From assembly GCA_946544685.1 (NCBI GenBank), contig CAMNML010000007.1, forward strand, positions 1 through 41,511: 41,511 bases of DNA. The letters are read 5' to 3'. The translations under genes were made by a program, and so were the position numbers. Below, one piece after another: positions 1 to 8,954 of the stretch (the first letter of the stretch is position 1; each line of letters starts with the position of its first letter). The notes below the pieces were generated by a model. The model was not told the origin of the DNA, ran no database searches, and saw only the letters and a list, made by a program, of their open reading frames with translations. This DNA comes from an uncultured Caryophanales bacterium. Its GTDB lineage: Bacteria > Bacillota_I > Bacilli_A > RF39 > UBA660.

Positions 1-1228
1 CTTGAATAACCAATTGTTGATTTTGGCCTCTAACAAAATCATTACTATTATAATTTGTCCATTCTCGTGAGCAATATTCTTTCCAAGGATGTCTATTTCT
101 TGCAAGAGCTAAAGCTTGCTCACCATTTAATGTTTGAAATCCCTCTCTTACATAAACGGTACCACTACCACCAATTTCTCTATTACTATTACTTTCACAA
201 AAACTATATGGAACATCAACATCAACGCCACCTAAAGCATCAACAATATTTACGACACCTTTAAAATTAATTTTAACAAAATAATCTATATCTACATCAA
301 ACATTTTAGAAATAGTATCCATCATACACGATTCACCATACCAAGCAGCATGAGTAATTTTATTTTTCTTTTGACCTGCAAAACACGTAATAGATGTATA
401 TGTGTCACGAGGAATAGAAAGCATTGTAGTATTTAAAGTTTTAGGATTAAATGTAATTAAAATAAGAGAATCTCCATTAAATGAACTTCCTTTAATTTCT
501 TCATTTTCAGAATCCACACCCATCAACAAAATGGTAAAAGGATCATCAAGATTTTTTGTATTAAAAGTCTTTTGAACTTTTACATTTTTATCTTTTGTAA
601 ATATAATTTTAGTTTTATTACTTAAATCATATAGACCTTCAATATTTCCAAATAATATAGAATAATTAGTAGGTAAGAAAGCTAAATTAATTTCTCCGTT
701 TAATAAATCATTAATTAAATCTAAATAGTTATTATATTCAACCAATTCATTTGATAACTTATTATCAGAAATAATTTCTTGTGGTATTTGATATCCATCA
801 ACACTTTCTTTATCAGATAGAATTCCAATTTTCTCAGACCCAATATCTTCAATAGAATTAAAAGAACTATCAATAGTTGTTACAATACTTGACGAATAAG
901 TTTGAGAATTAGTAGTTATGCTAGCAATCGCACTATATATTTTATTTATATTATAACCAACGAAACAAATACCACCACTAAAAGCAATAGTAAACAAAGT
1001 AATTAATATAACCTTTAACCTTTTTCTATTAAATAAGCCCTTTATAAATAAAACTATACATATTACAGCCAAAATAATAAAAAATATAACAATTCCGATT
1101 CTTAAAAAAGTTTCAATTTTTTGTAATAAAAATAGGGAATAACTAAAATAACTTATACTACCAGCATATAATATAATATTAAATAAAAGTAAAACAAAAC
1201 CAAATTTATCCCTTGTAATTTTCTTCAT
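1..1228 (-). CDS. LytR-CpsA-Psr (LCP) family glycan-transfer protein, 3' end cut by window
   Basis: LCP proteins move lipid-linked glycans (teichoic acid, capsule) onto peptidoglycan outside the membrane. Reading back from ATG 1228 (SD GGAGG just upstream) gives 409 codons open to the window edge. Three hydrophobic segments lie at about residues 10-35, 44-64 and 71-92. The LCP core begins near residue 230: LLMGVDS (D239), NGDSLILITFNP, SIPRDTY (R274, D275), ITHAAWYGE, VVNIVDALGGVDVDVP, LNGEQALALARNR (R377, R379) and an R400-GQNQQ end motif, all typical LCP lipid and catalytic residues. Residues 130-215, between the membrane part and the core, form an extra region resembling a small periplasmic-binding-like domain (inference). 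It is third in an operon with the acyltransferase and ligase-like genes; its start overlaps the end of the preceding CDS. The family call is firm; the cargo glycan is unknown. Confidence 0.93.
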   Translation of the reverse strand, partial: MKKITRDKFGFVLLLFNIILYAGSISYFSYSLFLLQKIETFLRIGIVIFFIILAVICIVLFIKGLFNRKRLKVILITLFTIAFSGGICFVGYNINKIYSAIASITTNSQTYSSSIVTTIDSSFNSIEDIGSEKIGILSDKESVDGYQIPQEIISDNKLSNELVEYNNYLDLINDLLNGEINLAFLPTNYSILFGNIEGLYDLSNKTKIIFTKDKNVKVQKTFNTKNLDDPFTILLMGVDSENEEIKGSSFNGDSLILITFNPKTLNTTMLSIPRDTYTSITCFAGQKKNKITHAAWYGESCMMDTISKMFDVDIDYFVKINFKGVVNIVDALGGVDVDVPYSFCESNSNREIGGSGTVYVREGFQTLNGEQALALARNRHPWKEYCSREWTNYNSNDFVRGQNQQLVIQ

Positions 1229-2528
1229 AAAAACCTCCTTTTAATAAAATTGAAATAATCAAAGCAACGAAGAAACTAATAGGTGGTGCTACCAAAACAT
1301 GCCCTGAAAATAATGATAATAACAATATCAATATTATACATGTTCTATATTCTACAAATATCAATGAAGTTTTATCTTTTTTATTTGATTTTTCTTTCTT
1401 ATTTGATTTTAATTTAATAATGTATTTGTAAAAAACAAATATAAAAAAGCATGTTCCCACAATACCATTACGGAAAAAAATATCAAAATAATCAATTTCA
1501 ATTGTTTTAATGCTAACTTCATCGGTACCATAGTTTTCAATATATCCAATACCTAATATTTTTTCAGCACTAGTAGATTTTTCATAATTATTATATGTAT
1601 TTTCTAAAAATGTAAGTCTTTGACTGAAAATAAAATGATCAATTAACTTATAATCAGTAATAACGTCAAGATAACTGTCAAATCCTAAATAATCTTTATG
1701 TATTTGAATGTTTTTATAAAATGAAGTCTTAGGAAAAAGTATTATAGAACTAAATAAAATAACTAAACCTAAAAAAGAGACAATAATTATTTGTTTTATT
1801 TTTTTTTGCTTAATCCACATAACAAAGAAGTAAATGACATTTGATAATATACATATCATAAGTCCTAAAACAGGAGTTTTTGTACCTAAACTTACAAATA
1901 CATATAGAGTACTTAATATTAGTAATAATTTCAAAAAAACATTGTTACACAATTTTAAAAGATAATATATAATAAAAGGCAGTAATATACATAAAATATT
2001 TCCAACACCATTAGCAGATAAAAACCATCCAACATTTCCAACTTTGGAATGATAATAACTTAAAAATCCTAAGTGAAATATATTCGGAATAATGATTAAT
2101 AATAAATAAATAATATATGTTAAAACAAAAGTTTTAATTTTAATCTTTATATTATATTGTTCAATCATGTCCAAAAAAATAATGAAAACAATTAATAAAT
2201 AAAAAGTATTAATTGTATTTTTTAACTCATAGAATAAAGCATTATAATCTTTCACTATTATAATTAAAATAGAAAAAACTACTAAATAAGCAAAAAGGCT
2301 CATTAAAAAAAACATCTTATTTTTTTTAGAGGAACTCTTATCTAAAAAAACAAAATAATAAATCAAAAATAACAAAAATAAAAATCTTACAATAGCGCCT
2401 AAAGTTATATTAATCTTCAAATAATTAACACAAATAGCAGTTAGTGAATCTAATATAGGCTGTAAAATAATAAAAACACTTAAAAAATTAGCTATATTTT
2501 TTTTTACAAAACTATTTATTCTTTTCAT
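1206..2528 (-). CDS. O-antigen-ligase-like polytopic membrane protein
   Basis: A 440-residue, strongly hydrophobic protein with about 10-12 predicted membrane helices, no signal peptide and a short cytosolic tail. A segment near the middle ([18 protein letters not shown], then GTKTPVLGL) resembles the conserved loop of the Wzy/WaaL O-antigen ligase-polymerase family, which joins lipid-linked sugars. I start at ATG 2528, which has GGGAG 10 nt upstream and overlaps the acyltransferase stop, giving translational coupling. An in-frame ATG at 2555 has no better site. Its 3' end overlaps the start of the LCP gene by 23 nt. With an acyltransferase upstream and an LCP protein downstream, polymerisation or ligation of a surface glycan is the natural role, but this is inferred from context and fold. 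Confidence 0.7.
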   Translation of the reverse strand: MKRINSFVKKNIANFLSVFIILQPILDSLTAICVNYLKINITLGAIVRFLFLLFLIYYFVFLDKSSSKKNKMFFLMSLFAYLVVFSILIIIVKDYNALFYELKNTINTFYLLIVFIIFLDMIEQYNIKIKIKTFVLTYIIYLLLIIIPNIFHLGFLSYYHSKVGNVGWFLSANGVGNILCILLPFIIYYLLKLCNNVFLKLLLILSTLYVFVSLGTKTPVLGLMICILSNVIYFFVMWIKQKKIKQIIIVSFLGLVILFSSIILFPKTSFYKNIQIHKDYLGFDSYLDVITDYKLIDHFIFSQRLTFLENTYNNYEKSTSAEKILGIGYIENYGTDEVSIKTIEIDYFDIFFRNGIVGTCFFIFVFYKYIIKLKSNKKEKSNKKDKTSLIFVEYRTCIILILLLSLFSGHVLVAPPISFFVALIISILLKGGFYEENYKG

Positions 2529-3039
2529 TATCAAATAACTCCCATAATTCATCAACTGTTAGACTTCCTTGATTTATTCTTTTTTTCATACATTCTTTAA
2601 ATGAACCAATTTTTTTTGCAGGAACACCAGCTACAATAGCATCTTCTTCAACATCTTTTGTAACAACGCTCCCAGCAGCAATAATCGCATTAGGGCCAAT
2701 TTTAACATTTGGCATTATTATTGAACCAGTTCCTATAAAAACATTATCCATTATTTCTATACAACCAGAATTATATGTATACTTATATTCTGCTAAATAA
2801 TTATTAAATACTTGATGTATAAAATCATGATTAACAAAAGTTGTATTACTTCCTACAACAACATTATTATGAATTTTAATTAATTCAGGATCGGAAGGAA
2901 TTATTCTGGGTTGAAATAAAACATTGTCTCCCATTTCTCTAAAAATTTTATGTTTTTTTAAATATCTATTTCTTTTACCACTCTCAAAAATAAGAGCAAC
3001 TCTAAGTCTCATTAACTGTTTTTTCGTATATTCCTTCAT
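2512..3039 (-). CDS. Left-handed beta-helix (hexapeptide repeat) acyltransferase
   Basis: A 175-residue protein with isoleucine/valine-rich hexapeptide repeats from about residue 60 onward ([48 protein letters not shown]) and the closing loop GVPAKKIG typical of LacA/NodL/CysE-type acetyltransferases. Such enzymes O- or N-acylate sugars using acetyl-CoA. The start has AGGTGA 7 nt upstream. It is the first gene of the minus-strand surface-glycan operon and overlaps the ligase-like gene by 17 nt. The N-terminal 45 residues are basic and outside the repeat fold. The substrate is probably a sugar of the glycan handled by the next two genes (inference). Confidence 0.9.
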   Translation of the reverse strand: MKEYTKKQLMRLRVALIFESGKRNRYLKKHKIFREMGDNVLFQPRIIPSDPELIKIHNNVVVGSNTTFVNHDFIHQVFNNYLAEYKYTYNSGCIEIMDNVFIGTGSIIMPNVKIGPNAIIAAGSVVTKDVEEDAIVAGVPAKKIGSFKECMKKRINQGSLTVDELWELFDNEKNK

Positions 3040-3066
3040 ATCATATCACCTAATCTTACAAATAAT

Positions 3067-3095
3067 ATTTTAACATATTTACATTTTTTATACAA
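3067..3095 (-). promoter_or_regulatory. Sigma-A promoter of the surface-glycan operon
   Basis: On the minus strand, TTGTAT (3095-3090), a 17-nt spacer and TAAAAT (3072-3067), with a TG dinucleotide one base before the -10. It lies 28 nt upstream of the acyltransferase start. Confidence 0.6.
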
Positions 3096-3141
3096 GATTA
3101 TAAGGAAAGGTTACAAAAAAATCAAAAAAGAATAAAATATA

Positions 3142-3170
3142 TTGTCAAACAAATAAATATTTGTTATAAT
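3142..3170 (+). promoter_or_regulatory. Sigma-A promoter of tRNA-Cys
   Basis: TTGTCA (3142-3147), exactly 17 nt, then TATAAT (3165-3170), preceded by an extended TG. Transcription would begin about 10 nt before the tRNA. Confidence 0.85.
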
Positions 3171-3187
3171 CTATATATATTTGCGAT

Positions 3188-3261
3188 GGGTCTATAGCCA
3201 AGTGGTAAGGCATGGGACTGCAACTCCCCGATCGTTGGTTCAAATCCGACTAGGCCCTCCA
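3188..3261 (+). tRNA. tRNA-Cys (GCA anticodon), CCA encoded
   Basis: A cloverleaf folds from GGGTCTA (3188-3194), paired with TAGGCCC (3251-3257), with a U73 discriminator as expected for cysteine tRNA and an encoded CCA. The anticodon loop reads CTGCAAC, giving anticodon GCA. The T-loop GGTTCAAATCC is canonical. The gene stands alone between its own promoter and terminator and is the only RNA gene I find in the window. Confidence 0.97.
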
Positions 3262-3271
3262 ATAATGAAAT

Positions 3272-3297
3272 AAGCTTATCGAAAGATAAGTTTTTTT
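3272..3297 (+). terminator. Rho-independent terminator after tRNA-Cys
   Basis: Stem CTTATC/GATAAG (extended by A-T and G-T pairs) closed by a GAAA tetraloop, followed by seven T. Confidence 0.85.
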
Positions 3298-3351
3298 AAT
3301 TAAATGATATTGATTTATATAAAAAAAATATAATATATACTTGGTGATAAA

Positions 3352-4851
3352 ATGAAAGAATATGAATACTATGTAGAAAAACTAAAAGAAAAATTAAATA
3401 AGGAAGATTTATTTATAATAATAACAGTTCTAATAACAGGCATCATTAATTATATATATTTACTTACACACAATTGTTTAAGTCATGATGGGTTATTTTA
3501 TGGACCAATATATGTATCTGGCGGATGGGAATTTGATTTAGGAAGACCATTACTTAGAGTGATTGATAAGCTTAGAGGTGGGTTAGTTGCTCCAAGTATA
3601 ATATTCTCGATAGGATTAATTTGCATATGTTTAACATTAATCATTATAAAAAGAATCTTTAGAATAGAAAAAAGAATACCGCTTTTATTAATAACAATAA
3701 TGTTAGTAACATTCCCTACGATAGCGGATACAGCTCTATACATTTTTTGCTTTGATAGTTACTGTATTGCAATGCTATTATCAACATTAGCGGCCTATAT
3801 GATTATTAAGAAAAAATACATATATGCAATCATTTCAATATCGTGTTCACTTGCTCTTTATCAAGCATATATAAGTATGACTTTAACACTACTAATTATA
3901 TATCATATAAATCAAACAATAGAAAATGAAATAAATATAAAAGAATTCATAATAAATATGCTAGTTATTCTTATTGGGATGATTACATATTACATAGGAC
4001 TAAAAATAGGAATGCTGATATTTCATAGAACACTTGCCGACTATAAAGGAGCAAATGGACTAGGATTATCAACAATAATTAATATACCGAAAAATATTAT
4101 AAGTTGTTATAAAGACTTTTATGATTTTCTATTCAAGGAAAATATAATATTAAATAAATTTTATAAAAGAAATATATATAACATTATAATAATTTTTTGC
4201 TTCATGTGCTCTATAATAAATATATTAAAAAATAAAAAACTAAAAGAAAAAATAACAATATTATTATTAATTATAATATTACCTATATGTATATGTATTA
4301 TGAACTTAATTGCATCCGAAACAAATATAATAATTCTAACAGGAATTGGTTTTTATACATTTTACATATCAATAATAAATATCATAGACAAATATAAAAC
4401 AATAAACTTAATAAGAAATATAGGAATAGTTATTTCATTCATAATATGCTTTACATATTTTTTAGCAGATAATGCAGAATTTATGTCAAGACAAGATATA
4501 CATAACAACTTTTATCAAAAAACATTAACAATACTAAATAAAGTAGAACACTTAGAAAATTATAATGAAGAAATGAATTGGATGTTCAGTAATATTTACA
4601 CATACAGCTCGCCATTAAATAAACTAAGTTTAGGATTTGTGTCAAGCCAAAATGAAACATTTGATAACTTTATGGGAATAAAAGGAATACAAATATTTTA
4701 TAAAAGATATCATGGAAAAGATATTGAACTAGTAGACTATGAAACATATAAAAAAATATCAGAAACAGAAGAATATAAAAAAATGAAAATCAACACAGAA
4801 AAGATTATAGACAATGTAATTGTAATAAAAAATAGCTATAGCACATATTAG
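3352..4851 (+). CDS. GtrII-like polytopic glucosyltransferase/membrane protein
   Basis: A 499-residue integral membrane protein with about 10 predicted helices. Its N-terminal loop after the first helix contains HDGLFY and a GRPLLRVID segment, and a later loop reads LALYQAYISM. These match the pattern of the GtrII family (PF14264), which transfers glucose from undecaprenyl-phosphate-glucose to surface polymers. The C-terminal 90 residues are soluble and rich in Asn, Glu and Lys. The start ATG has GGTGA 5 nt upstream. It lies immediately after tRNA-Cys and opposite the surface-glycan operon, so a cell-surface sugar role fits the context. The family call is from recognisable motifs; the acceptor is unknown. 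Confidence 0.68.
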   Translation: MKEYEYYVEKLKEKLNKEDLFIIITVLITGIINYIYLLTHNCLSHDGLFYGPIYVSGGWEFDLGRPLLRVIDKLRGGLVAPSIIFSIGLICICLTLIIIKRIFRIEKRIPLLLITIMLVTFPTIADTALYIFCFDSYCIAMLLSTLAAYMIIKKKYIYAIISISCSLALYQAYISMTLTLLIIYHINQTIENEINIKEFIINMLVILIGMITYYIGLKIGMLIFHRTLADYKGANGLGLSTIINIPKNIISCYKDFYDFLFKENIILNKFYKRNIYNIIIIFCFMCSIINILKNKKLKEKITILLLIIILPICICIMNLIASETNIIILTGIGFYTFYISIINIIDKYKTINLIRNIGIVISFIICFTYFLADNAEFMSRQDIHNNFYQKTLTILNKVEHLENYNEEMNWMFSNIYTYSSPLNKLSLGFVSSQNETFDNFMGIKGIQIFYKRYHGKDIELVDYETYKKISETEEYKKMKINTEKIIDNVIVIKNSYSTY

Positions 4852-4874
4852 CAATACCAATTTTAAAAAAAATT

Positions 4875-4883
4875 TGCTATAAT
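4875..4883 (+). promoter_or_regulatory. Extended -10 promoter of the pseudopilin gene
   Basis: TGC followed by TATAAT (4878-4883). There is no recognisable -35. It lies 16 nt before the gene start. Confidence 0.5.
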
Positions 4884-4899
4884 AATAGAGGGTGAGTAT

Positions 4900-5271
4900 A
4901 TGAACAATAAGGCATTTACACTAGTAGAACTCTTAGCAGTAGTAACAATACTTGTAATTTTAGCACTGATAATAACACCAATCATTGATAACAAAATAAA
5001 AACATCAAAACAAAAAATACAAAAAATCCAAATCGAAAACATAAGAATGGCAGGAGAAGCATATTATTCTGATAATTATATATTAAAGCCACAAGATGGA
5101 TCATATACAACGATAACACTACTAGAACTAATAAACGAAGGATACATAAGTGGAAATATAAAAGATTCAAAAACAGGTGAAATCTTAGATAATCAAATAA
5201 CCATTCAAGTACAAAATAACTCGTCAGGATATTCCTACTATGTCTGTCCATTAGAAGAAGAATGTAATTAA
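4900..5271 (+). CDS. Type IV pilin-like protein (pseudopilin) with prepilin signal
   Basis: A 123-residue protein beginning MNNKAFTLVELLAVVTILVIL, a class III prepilin signal: short basic leader, cleavage before F6, glutamate at mature position 5 (E10) and a 20-residue hydrophobic helix. Alanine rather than glycine occupies position -1, which prepilin peptidases can accept. The C-terminal part has a Cys pair (CPLEEEC) close to the end, possibly a disulfide loop. The SD is GAGGGTGAG. It is followed 10 nt later by a lipoprotein gene in the same unit. It may be a minor pilin or competence-type pseudopilin; no prepilin peptidase or assembly ATPase is present in this window. Confidence 0.85.
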   Translation: MNNKAFTLVELLAVVTILVILALIITPIIDNKIKTSKQKIQKIQIENIRMAGEAYYSDNYILKPQDGSYTTITLLELINEGYISGNIKDSKTGEILDNQITIQVQNNSSGYSYYVCPLEEECN

Positions 5272-5281
5272 AGGAGAATTT

Positions 5282-5683
5282 ATGAAAAAAATAATAATTA
5301 TAATATCTCTAATGATCTTAACAGGATGTACAGAAAAAATAATATGCACAAATAATACAGAAACAGAGAATTTAAAAATAGAAGAACAATTGATAATAAC
5401 CCATAAAGGAAATAAGATAAAAAATGTTGAAAACAATGTAGAATATATAATAAAAGACGAAAATATAAAAGAAAGCTTCAATAAAACATTTGAAACCATA
5501 AAAGAAAATTACAAAAATCAATACATAAACTACAGCGAGGAAATAAATGAGAATACATACAAATTTAATGTCAATTACTCGCCAAACCAATTAGAAGAAG
5601 AAATATTAAATAAATTGAACTCGTCTAAGAATTTAGAAACATATAAGAAAAAAATACTAGAACAAGGAATGAAATGTGAATAA
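5282..5683 (+). CDS. Small lipoprotein of unknown function
   Basis: 133 residues with a lipoprotein signal: Lys-rich start, hydrophobic core and lipobox LTGC, lipidated Cys at residue 16. The mature part is acidic and Lys/Glu/Asn-rich, with a second Cys near its beginning (ICTNN) and one at the penultimate position (MKCE), which could form a disulfide. Its length and the pattern of an early and a terminal Cys recall small YehR/DUF1307-type lipoproteins, but I cannot establish this. It lies 10 nt after the pseudopilin gene, so the two are probably co-expressed at the cell surface. Confidence 0.75.
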   Translation: MKKIIIIISLMILTGCTEKIICTNNTETENLKIEEQLIITHKGNKIKNVENNVEYIIKDENIKESFNKTFETIKENYKNQYINYSEEINENTYKFNVNYSPNQLEEEILNKLNSSKNLETYKKKILEQGMKCE

Positions 5684-5703
5684 AAAATTATAATGGTGAT
5701 ACT

Positions 5704-7029
5704 ATGATAAGAATTGATTCAAGAAAAGTTCAAGAAAATGATACATTTATAGCAATAAAAGGATATAAAGATGATGGTCATAACTATATTGAAGATGCAA
5801 TAAAAAAAGGAGCAAAAAAAATAATTGCAGAACACGGTAAATACAGCGTAGAAACGTTGATTGTGGATGATACAAAAGAATACTTAAAAGAATATATAAA
5901 AAACAAATATAAAAAAATAATTAACAAAATAACAATCATCGGCATAACAGGAACTAATGGTAAAACAACAATAAGCTATTTAATATATAATGCACTTAAT
6001 AGCCTAGGAATAAAATGTTCAATGATAGGAACATTAGGTTATTATAAAAATAAAAAAATACAAGATTTATCAAATACATGTCCAGATATAGCAACAACAT
6101 ATGAATTAATACTAGATTCATATAAAAGCGATTATAAGTATATTGTATTAGAAGCAAGCAGTCAGGGATTAAAAGAAGGAAGACTCTACGGAATTGAATT
6201 TGATTACGCAATATTTACAAACTTAACACACGATCATCTTGATTATCATAAAAATATGCAAGATTACTTATCATCAAAACAAATACTATTTAGCTCACTA
6301 AAGCCAAACGGAACAGCTATTGTAAATATAGACGACAAATATAGCAATTACTTTACACACAAAAACAGAATAACATATGGATTTAGTAAAAGTGACTATC
6401 AAATAACAAACTATAACGAGCATAGTTTTAGAATAAATAACAATCTAATAGAAACGAAACTACTAGGAAAATATAATGCATACAATTTGACAGCCACAAT
6501 GATAGTTCTAAAAAAAATAAACATAGAAAAAGAAACAATAAAAAAAATATTGAAAGAATTAGATGCACCATCTGGAAGGATGGAAATACATAAATACAAA
6601 ACAAATAGAATAGTAATCGATTATGCGCATACACCAGATGCAATAAAAAAAGTATTAGAAACAATAAAAGATTATAATAACATATACGCAGTATTTGGAT
6701 GTACAGGCAACAGAGATAGATTAAAAAGACCAATCATGACAAAACTATTATTAGAAAGTTGTAAAAAAATAATAATAACAGAAGACGATCTATATGATGA
6801 AGAATTTGAACATATAGTATATGACATGTTAAAATCCCAAAAAGAAAACAATTATGAAATAATTGAAAATAGAAAAAGTGCAATAAAAAAAGGTATAGAG
6901 ATGCTAGAAAATAAAGATGTATTGTTAATATTAGGAAAAGGACACGAAGAATATATTAAGAAAAAAAATGAATATATTAAACACAATGATGCGGAAACAG
7001 TTAAAAAAATAATTAATGAAAAAATATAG
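5704..7029 (+). CDS. murE: MurE-like UDP-MurNAc-tripeptide ligase, substrate motif unusual
   Basis: Cytosolic peptidoglycan precursor ligase that adds the third residue to UDP-MurNAc-L-Ala-D-Glu using ATP. Domain 1 has the MurE opener DSRKVQ (5-10) and DGHNYIEDA. The P-loop is GTNGKTT (83-89), followed by EASSQGL and THDHLDYH. K192 sits where the carbamylated lysine is expected. The C-terminal domain has DYAHTPDAI, FGCTGNRDRLKRP and LGKGHEEY. At 441 residues it is shorter than typical MurE (about 490). The residue-3 recognition motif, DNPR in diaminopimelate enzymes, reads DDLY at 361-364, so the amino acid added cannot be predicted. The start has GGTGAT upstream, 20 nt after the lipoprotein gene. 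Confidence 0.9.
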   Translation: MIRIDSRKVQENDTFIAIKGYKDDGHNYIEDAIKKGAKKIIAEHGKYSVETLIVDDTKEYLKEYIKNKYKKIINKITIIGITGTNGKTTISYLIYNALNSLGIKCSMIGTLGYYKNKKIQDLSNTCPDIATTYELILDSYKSDYKYIVLEASSQGLKEGRLYGIEFDYAIFTNLTHDHLDYHKNMQDYLSSKQILFSSLKPNGTAIVNIDDKYSNYFTHKNRITYGFSKSDYQITNYNEHSFRINNNLIETKLLGKYNAYNLTATMIVLKKINIEKETIKKILKELDAPSGRMEIHKYKTNRIVIDYAHTPDAIKKVLETIKDYNNIYAVFGCTGNRDRLKRPIMTKLLLESCKKIIITEDDLYDEEFEHIVYDMLKSQKENNYEIIENRKSAIKKGIEMLENKDVLLILGKGHEEYIKKKNEYIKHNDAETVKKIINEKI

Positions 7030-7082
7030 ATTTGTTAATGCGAATAATGTATAATAAAAGAACATTAGAAAGGAGAACAACA

Positions 7083-7664
7083 ATGAAAATAGAAAATATA
7101 AACTTAGAGACAATAGCAGTAAGAAGAAGTCAATACCCAACTGACAATAAACCAGAATTTTTGTTAGTTGGAAGATCTAATGTAGGAAAAAGTAGTTTCA
7201 TAAATACTATAATTGGACGAAAAAACTATGCAAGAACATCATCGAATCCTGGAAAAACTCAAACTATAAATTTTTATTTAGTAAACGATCAATTCTATTT
7301 AGTTGACGCACCTGGATATGGATTCGCCAATTTAAGTAAGACAAAAAAGAAAAAATTTGGTCTAATGATGGAAGACTACTTAATAAATAGAAAAAACTTG
7401 AAATGTGTATTTATGTTAATAGACTTTAGACATAAACTAACTAACGACGATATAATGATGTATAACTTCCTTAAATACTATAAATTGCCAGTAGTAATAG
7501 TAGCAACAAAAACAGATAAGATAGGAGTAACATTACAACAAAAACAAAGAAATACTATACTTAGCGATTTAGATTTAGTTGTAGGAGACGAATTTGTAAT
7601 GTTTTCAAATGTAACAAAAATAGGTAAAAAAGAAATACAAGAAAAGATAGAAAGAACTATATAA
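7083..7664 (+). CDS. engB: Ribosome biogenesis GTPase EngB/YsxC
   Basis: A 193-residue TRAFAC GTPase needed for large-subunit assembly. It shows G1 GRSNVGKSS, G2 region ARTSSNPGKTQTINF, G3 DAPGYGFA and G4 TKTD, plus the family signature ending FVMFSNV. I start at ATG 7083 because AAGGAGA lies 7 nt upstream. The frame stays open to 7032, but that extension has no ribosome site and is not part of the family. It lies 53 nt after the MurE-like gene. Its length matches the family (about 195 residues). Confidence 0.95.
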   Translation: MKIENINLETIAVRRSQYPTDNKPEFLLVGRSNVGKSSFINTIIGRKNYARTSSNPGKTQTINFYLVNDQFYLVDAPGYGFANLSKTKKKKFGLMMEDYLINRKNLKCVFMLIDFRHKLTNDDIMMYNFLKYYKLPVVIVATKTDKIGVTLQQKQRNTILSDLDLVVGDEFVMFSNVTKIGKKEIQEKIERTI

Positions 7665-7715
7665 TTTATAATCTCATTAATTTTCTATTTTCATAAAATA
7701 ATTTAGGTGAATAAA

Positions 7716-8219
7716 ATGAAAATAGAAAAAAGAGAAAATAAATTAATAGTTTTTTTAAATACAAAAACAAGTGAAAAATTTAATTTTAAAAATAAAATAG
7801 AATTAGAAAAAGAATTTCAAAAACTATTCTCAAAGTTAAATAAAATATATGATTTAGAAATATGTGGAAATTATAATATAGAGATATATAATATAAAACA
7901 ATATGGAATCATTTTAGAAATAGAAAAACAAAACGAGGAATACTTTAGCTATTGTGACTATATAGATATGAATCTAAATATTTCAAAGTATAATGATATT
8001 TTATACAAAATTAAAAACTATGATAAAGAAATCTTATACAATAGTATAATGTACATAAATAAAGGTGAAATATATATAATACCAAGAAATAGCGAATTCC
8101 AAACAATAGGAAAAACAGTAGAAAACTGTGAAATAATATATGGAAAAGAAGCTTATAAGATAAAAAAAATATCAAAAAAAATATACCCAAATATTTTGAA
8201 TGTTGAAAAAATCGCTTAA
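7716..8219 (+). CDS. Uncharacterised 167-residue cytosolic protein
   Basis: I do not recognise this family. The start is ATG 7716 with AGGTGA at 7705-7710; a GTG three codons earlier lies inside that site. The protein is charged (Lys/Glu/Asn/Tyr-rich), without membrane segment or signal peptide. Its pattern suggests alternating strands and a helix (KNKIELEKEFQKLFSKLNK), then strand pairs (NYNIEIYNIKQYGIILEIEK) and a C-terminal Tyr/Ile/Lys-rich part. The first 60 residues loosely recall the N-terminal domain of MecA-type adaptors, but the match is too weak to name. It sits between engB and trmB. Confidence 0.7.
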   Translation: MKIEKRENKLIVFLNTKTSEKFNFKNKIELEKEFQKLFSKLNKIYDLEICGNYNIEIYNIKQYGIILEIEKQNEEYFSYCDYIDMNLNISKYNDILYKIKNYDKEILYNSIMYINKGEIYIIPRNSEFQTIGKTVENCEIIYGKEAYKIKKISKKIYPNILNVEKIA

Positions 8220-8246
8220 AGAAGGTATAATTGAATTGGTGAGAAA

Positions 8247-8873
8247 ATGAGACTTAGAAATGTAAAAGGTGCAAAAGAAGAAATAGAAAAGTCAAAGTAC
8301 GTGATAGAAAACTATGAACAATATAAAGGAAAATTTACAAATCTATTCAATAATAAAAATGAAATACATATAGAAATAGGTATGGGTAAAGGAGACTTTA
8401 TAAAAAATATGGCACTAAAAAATCCAAATATAAACTTTATAGGAATAGAAAAATTTGATAGTGTAATGGTAAGAGCAGTACAAAAGTTAGAAGAAATCGA
8501 AATTCCTAACTTAAAACTAATAAAAGTTGATGCATTAAATATTGATAAAATATTTGATAAAGAAATTAACTGTATTTATTTAAATTTTTCTGATCCATGG
8601 CCTAAAGCAAGACATGAAAAAAGAAGATTGACAAGTGATGTGTTTCTAGAAAAATATGACAATATATTAAAAACAAATAGAATAGTAATGAAAACGGACA
8701 ATAGAAAACTATTTGAATATTCTGTTAAATCATTAACAAATTATGGCTATAAAATAGATGAGTTATCTCTAGATCTACATAACGATGACATAAAAGATAA
8801 TATAGAAACAGAATATGAAAAAAAATTTGTATCACTTGGAAATGTAATATATAAAATCAGTGTACATAAATAG
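8247..8873 (+). CDS. trmB: tRNA (guanine-N7)-methyltransferase TrmB
   Basis: A 208-residue Rossmann methyltransferase that makes m7G46 in tRNA from S-adenosylmethionine. Visible signatures are the N-terminal LRNVKGAKE, the SAM loop EIGMGKGDF, NFIGIEKFDSV, and the catalytic FSDPWPKARHEKRRLT block, followed by KTDNRKLFEYS. Length and start agree with the family (about 210 residues). The ribosome site is GGTGAG 4 nt before the ATG. The unknown gene ends 27 nt upstream, so the two may share a transcript. Confidence 0.96.
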   Translation: MRLRNVKGAKEEIEKSKYVIENYEQYKGKFTNLFNNKNEIHIEIGMGKGDFIKNMALKNPNINFIGIEKFDSVMVRAVQKLEEIEIPNLKLIKVDALNIDKIFDKEINCIYLNFSDPWPKARHEKRRLTSDVFLEKYDNILKTNRIVMKTDNRKLFEYSVKSLTNYGYKIDELSLDLHNDDIKDNIETEYEKKFVSLGNVIYKISVHK

Positions 8874-8925
8874 ACATTATATGTAGTAAAAAAATAACAA
8901 AACAATATTAAAATAAAGAAAAATT

Positions 8926-8934
8926 TGGTATAAT
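8926..8934 (+). promoter_or_regulatory. Extended -10 promoter of the lipoprotein gene
   Basis: TGG followed by TATAAT (8929-8934), 20 nt before the start codon. The -35 region is poor. Confidence 0.55.
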
Positions 8935-8954
8935 TTAAAAAGAGTAGGTGAATC

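Noticed and set aside
3310..3334. TTGATT and TATAAT before the GtrII-like gene as a promoter
   Set aside because: Spacer is only 13 nt, too short for sigma-A; not annotated.
7716..8219. Unknown 167-residue protein as MecA
   Set aside because: Only a loose resemblance of the first 60 residues; no conserved C-terminal Clp-binding domain recognised.
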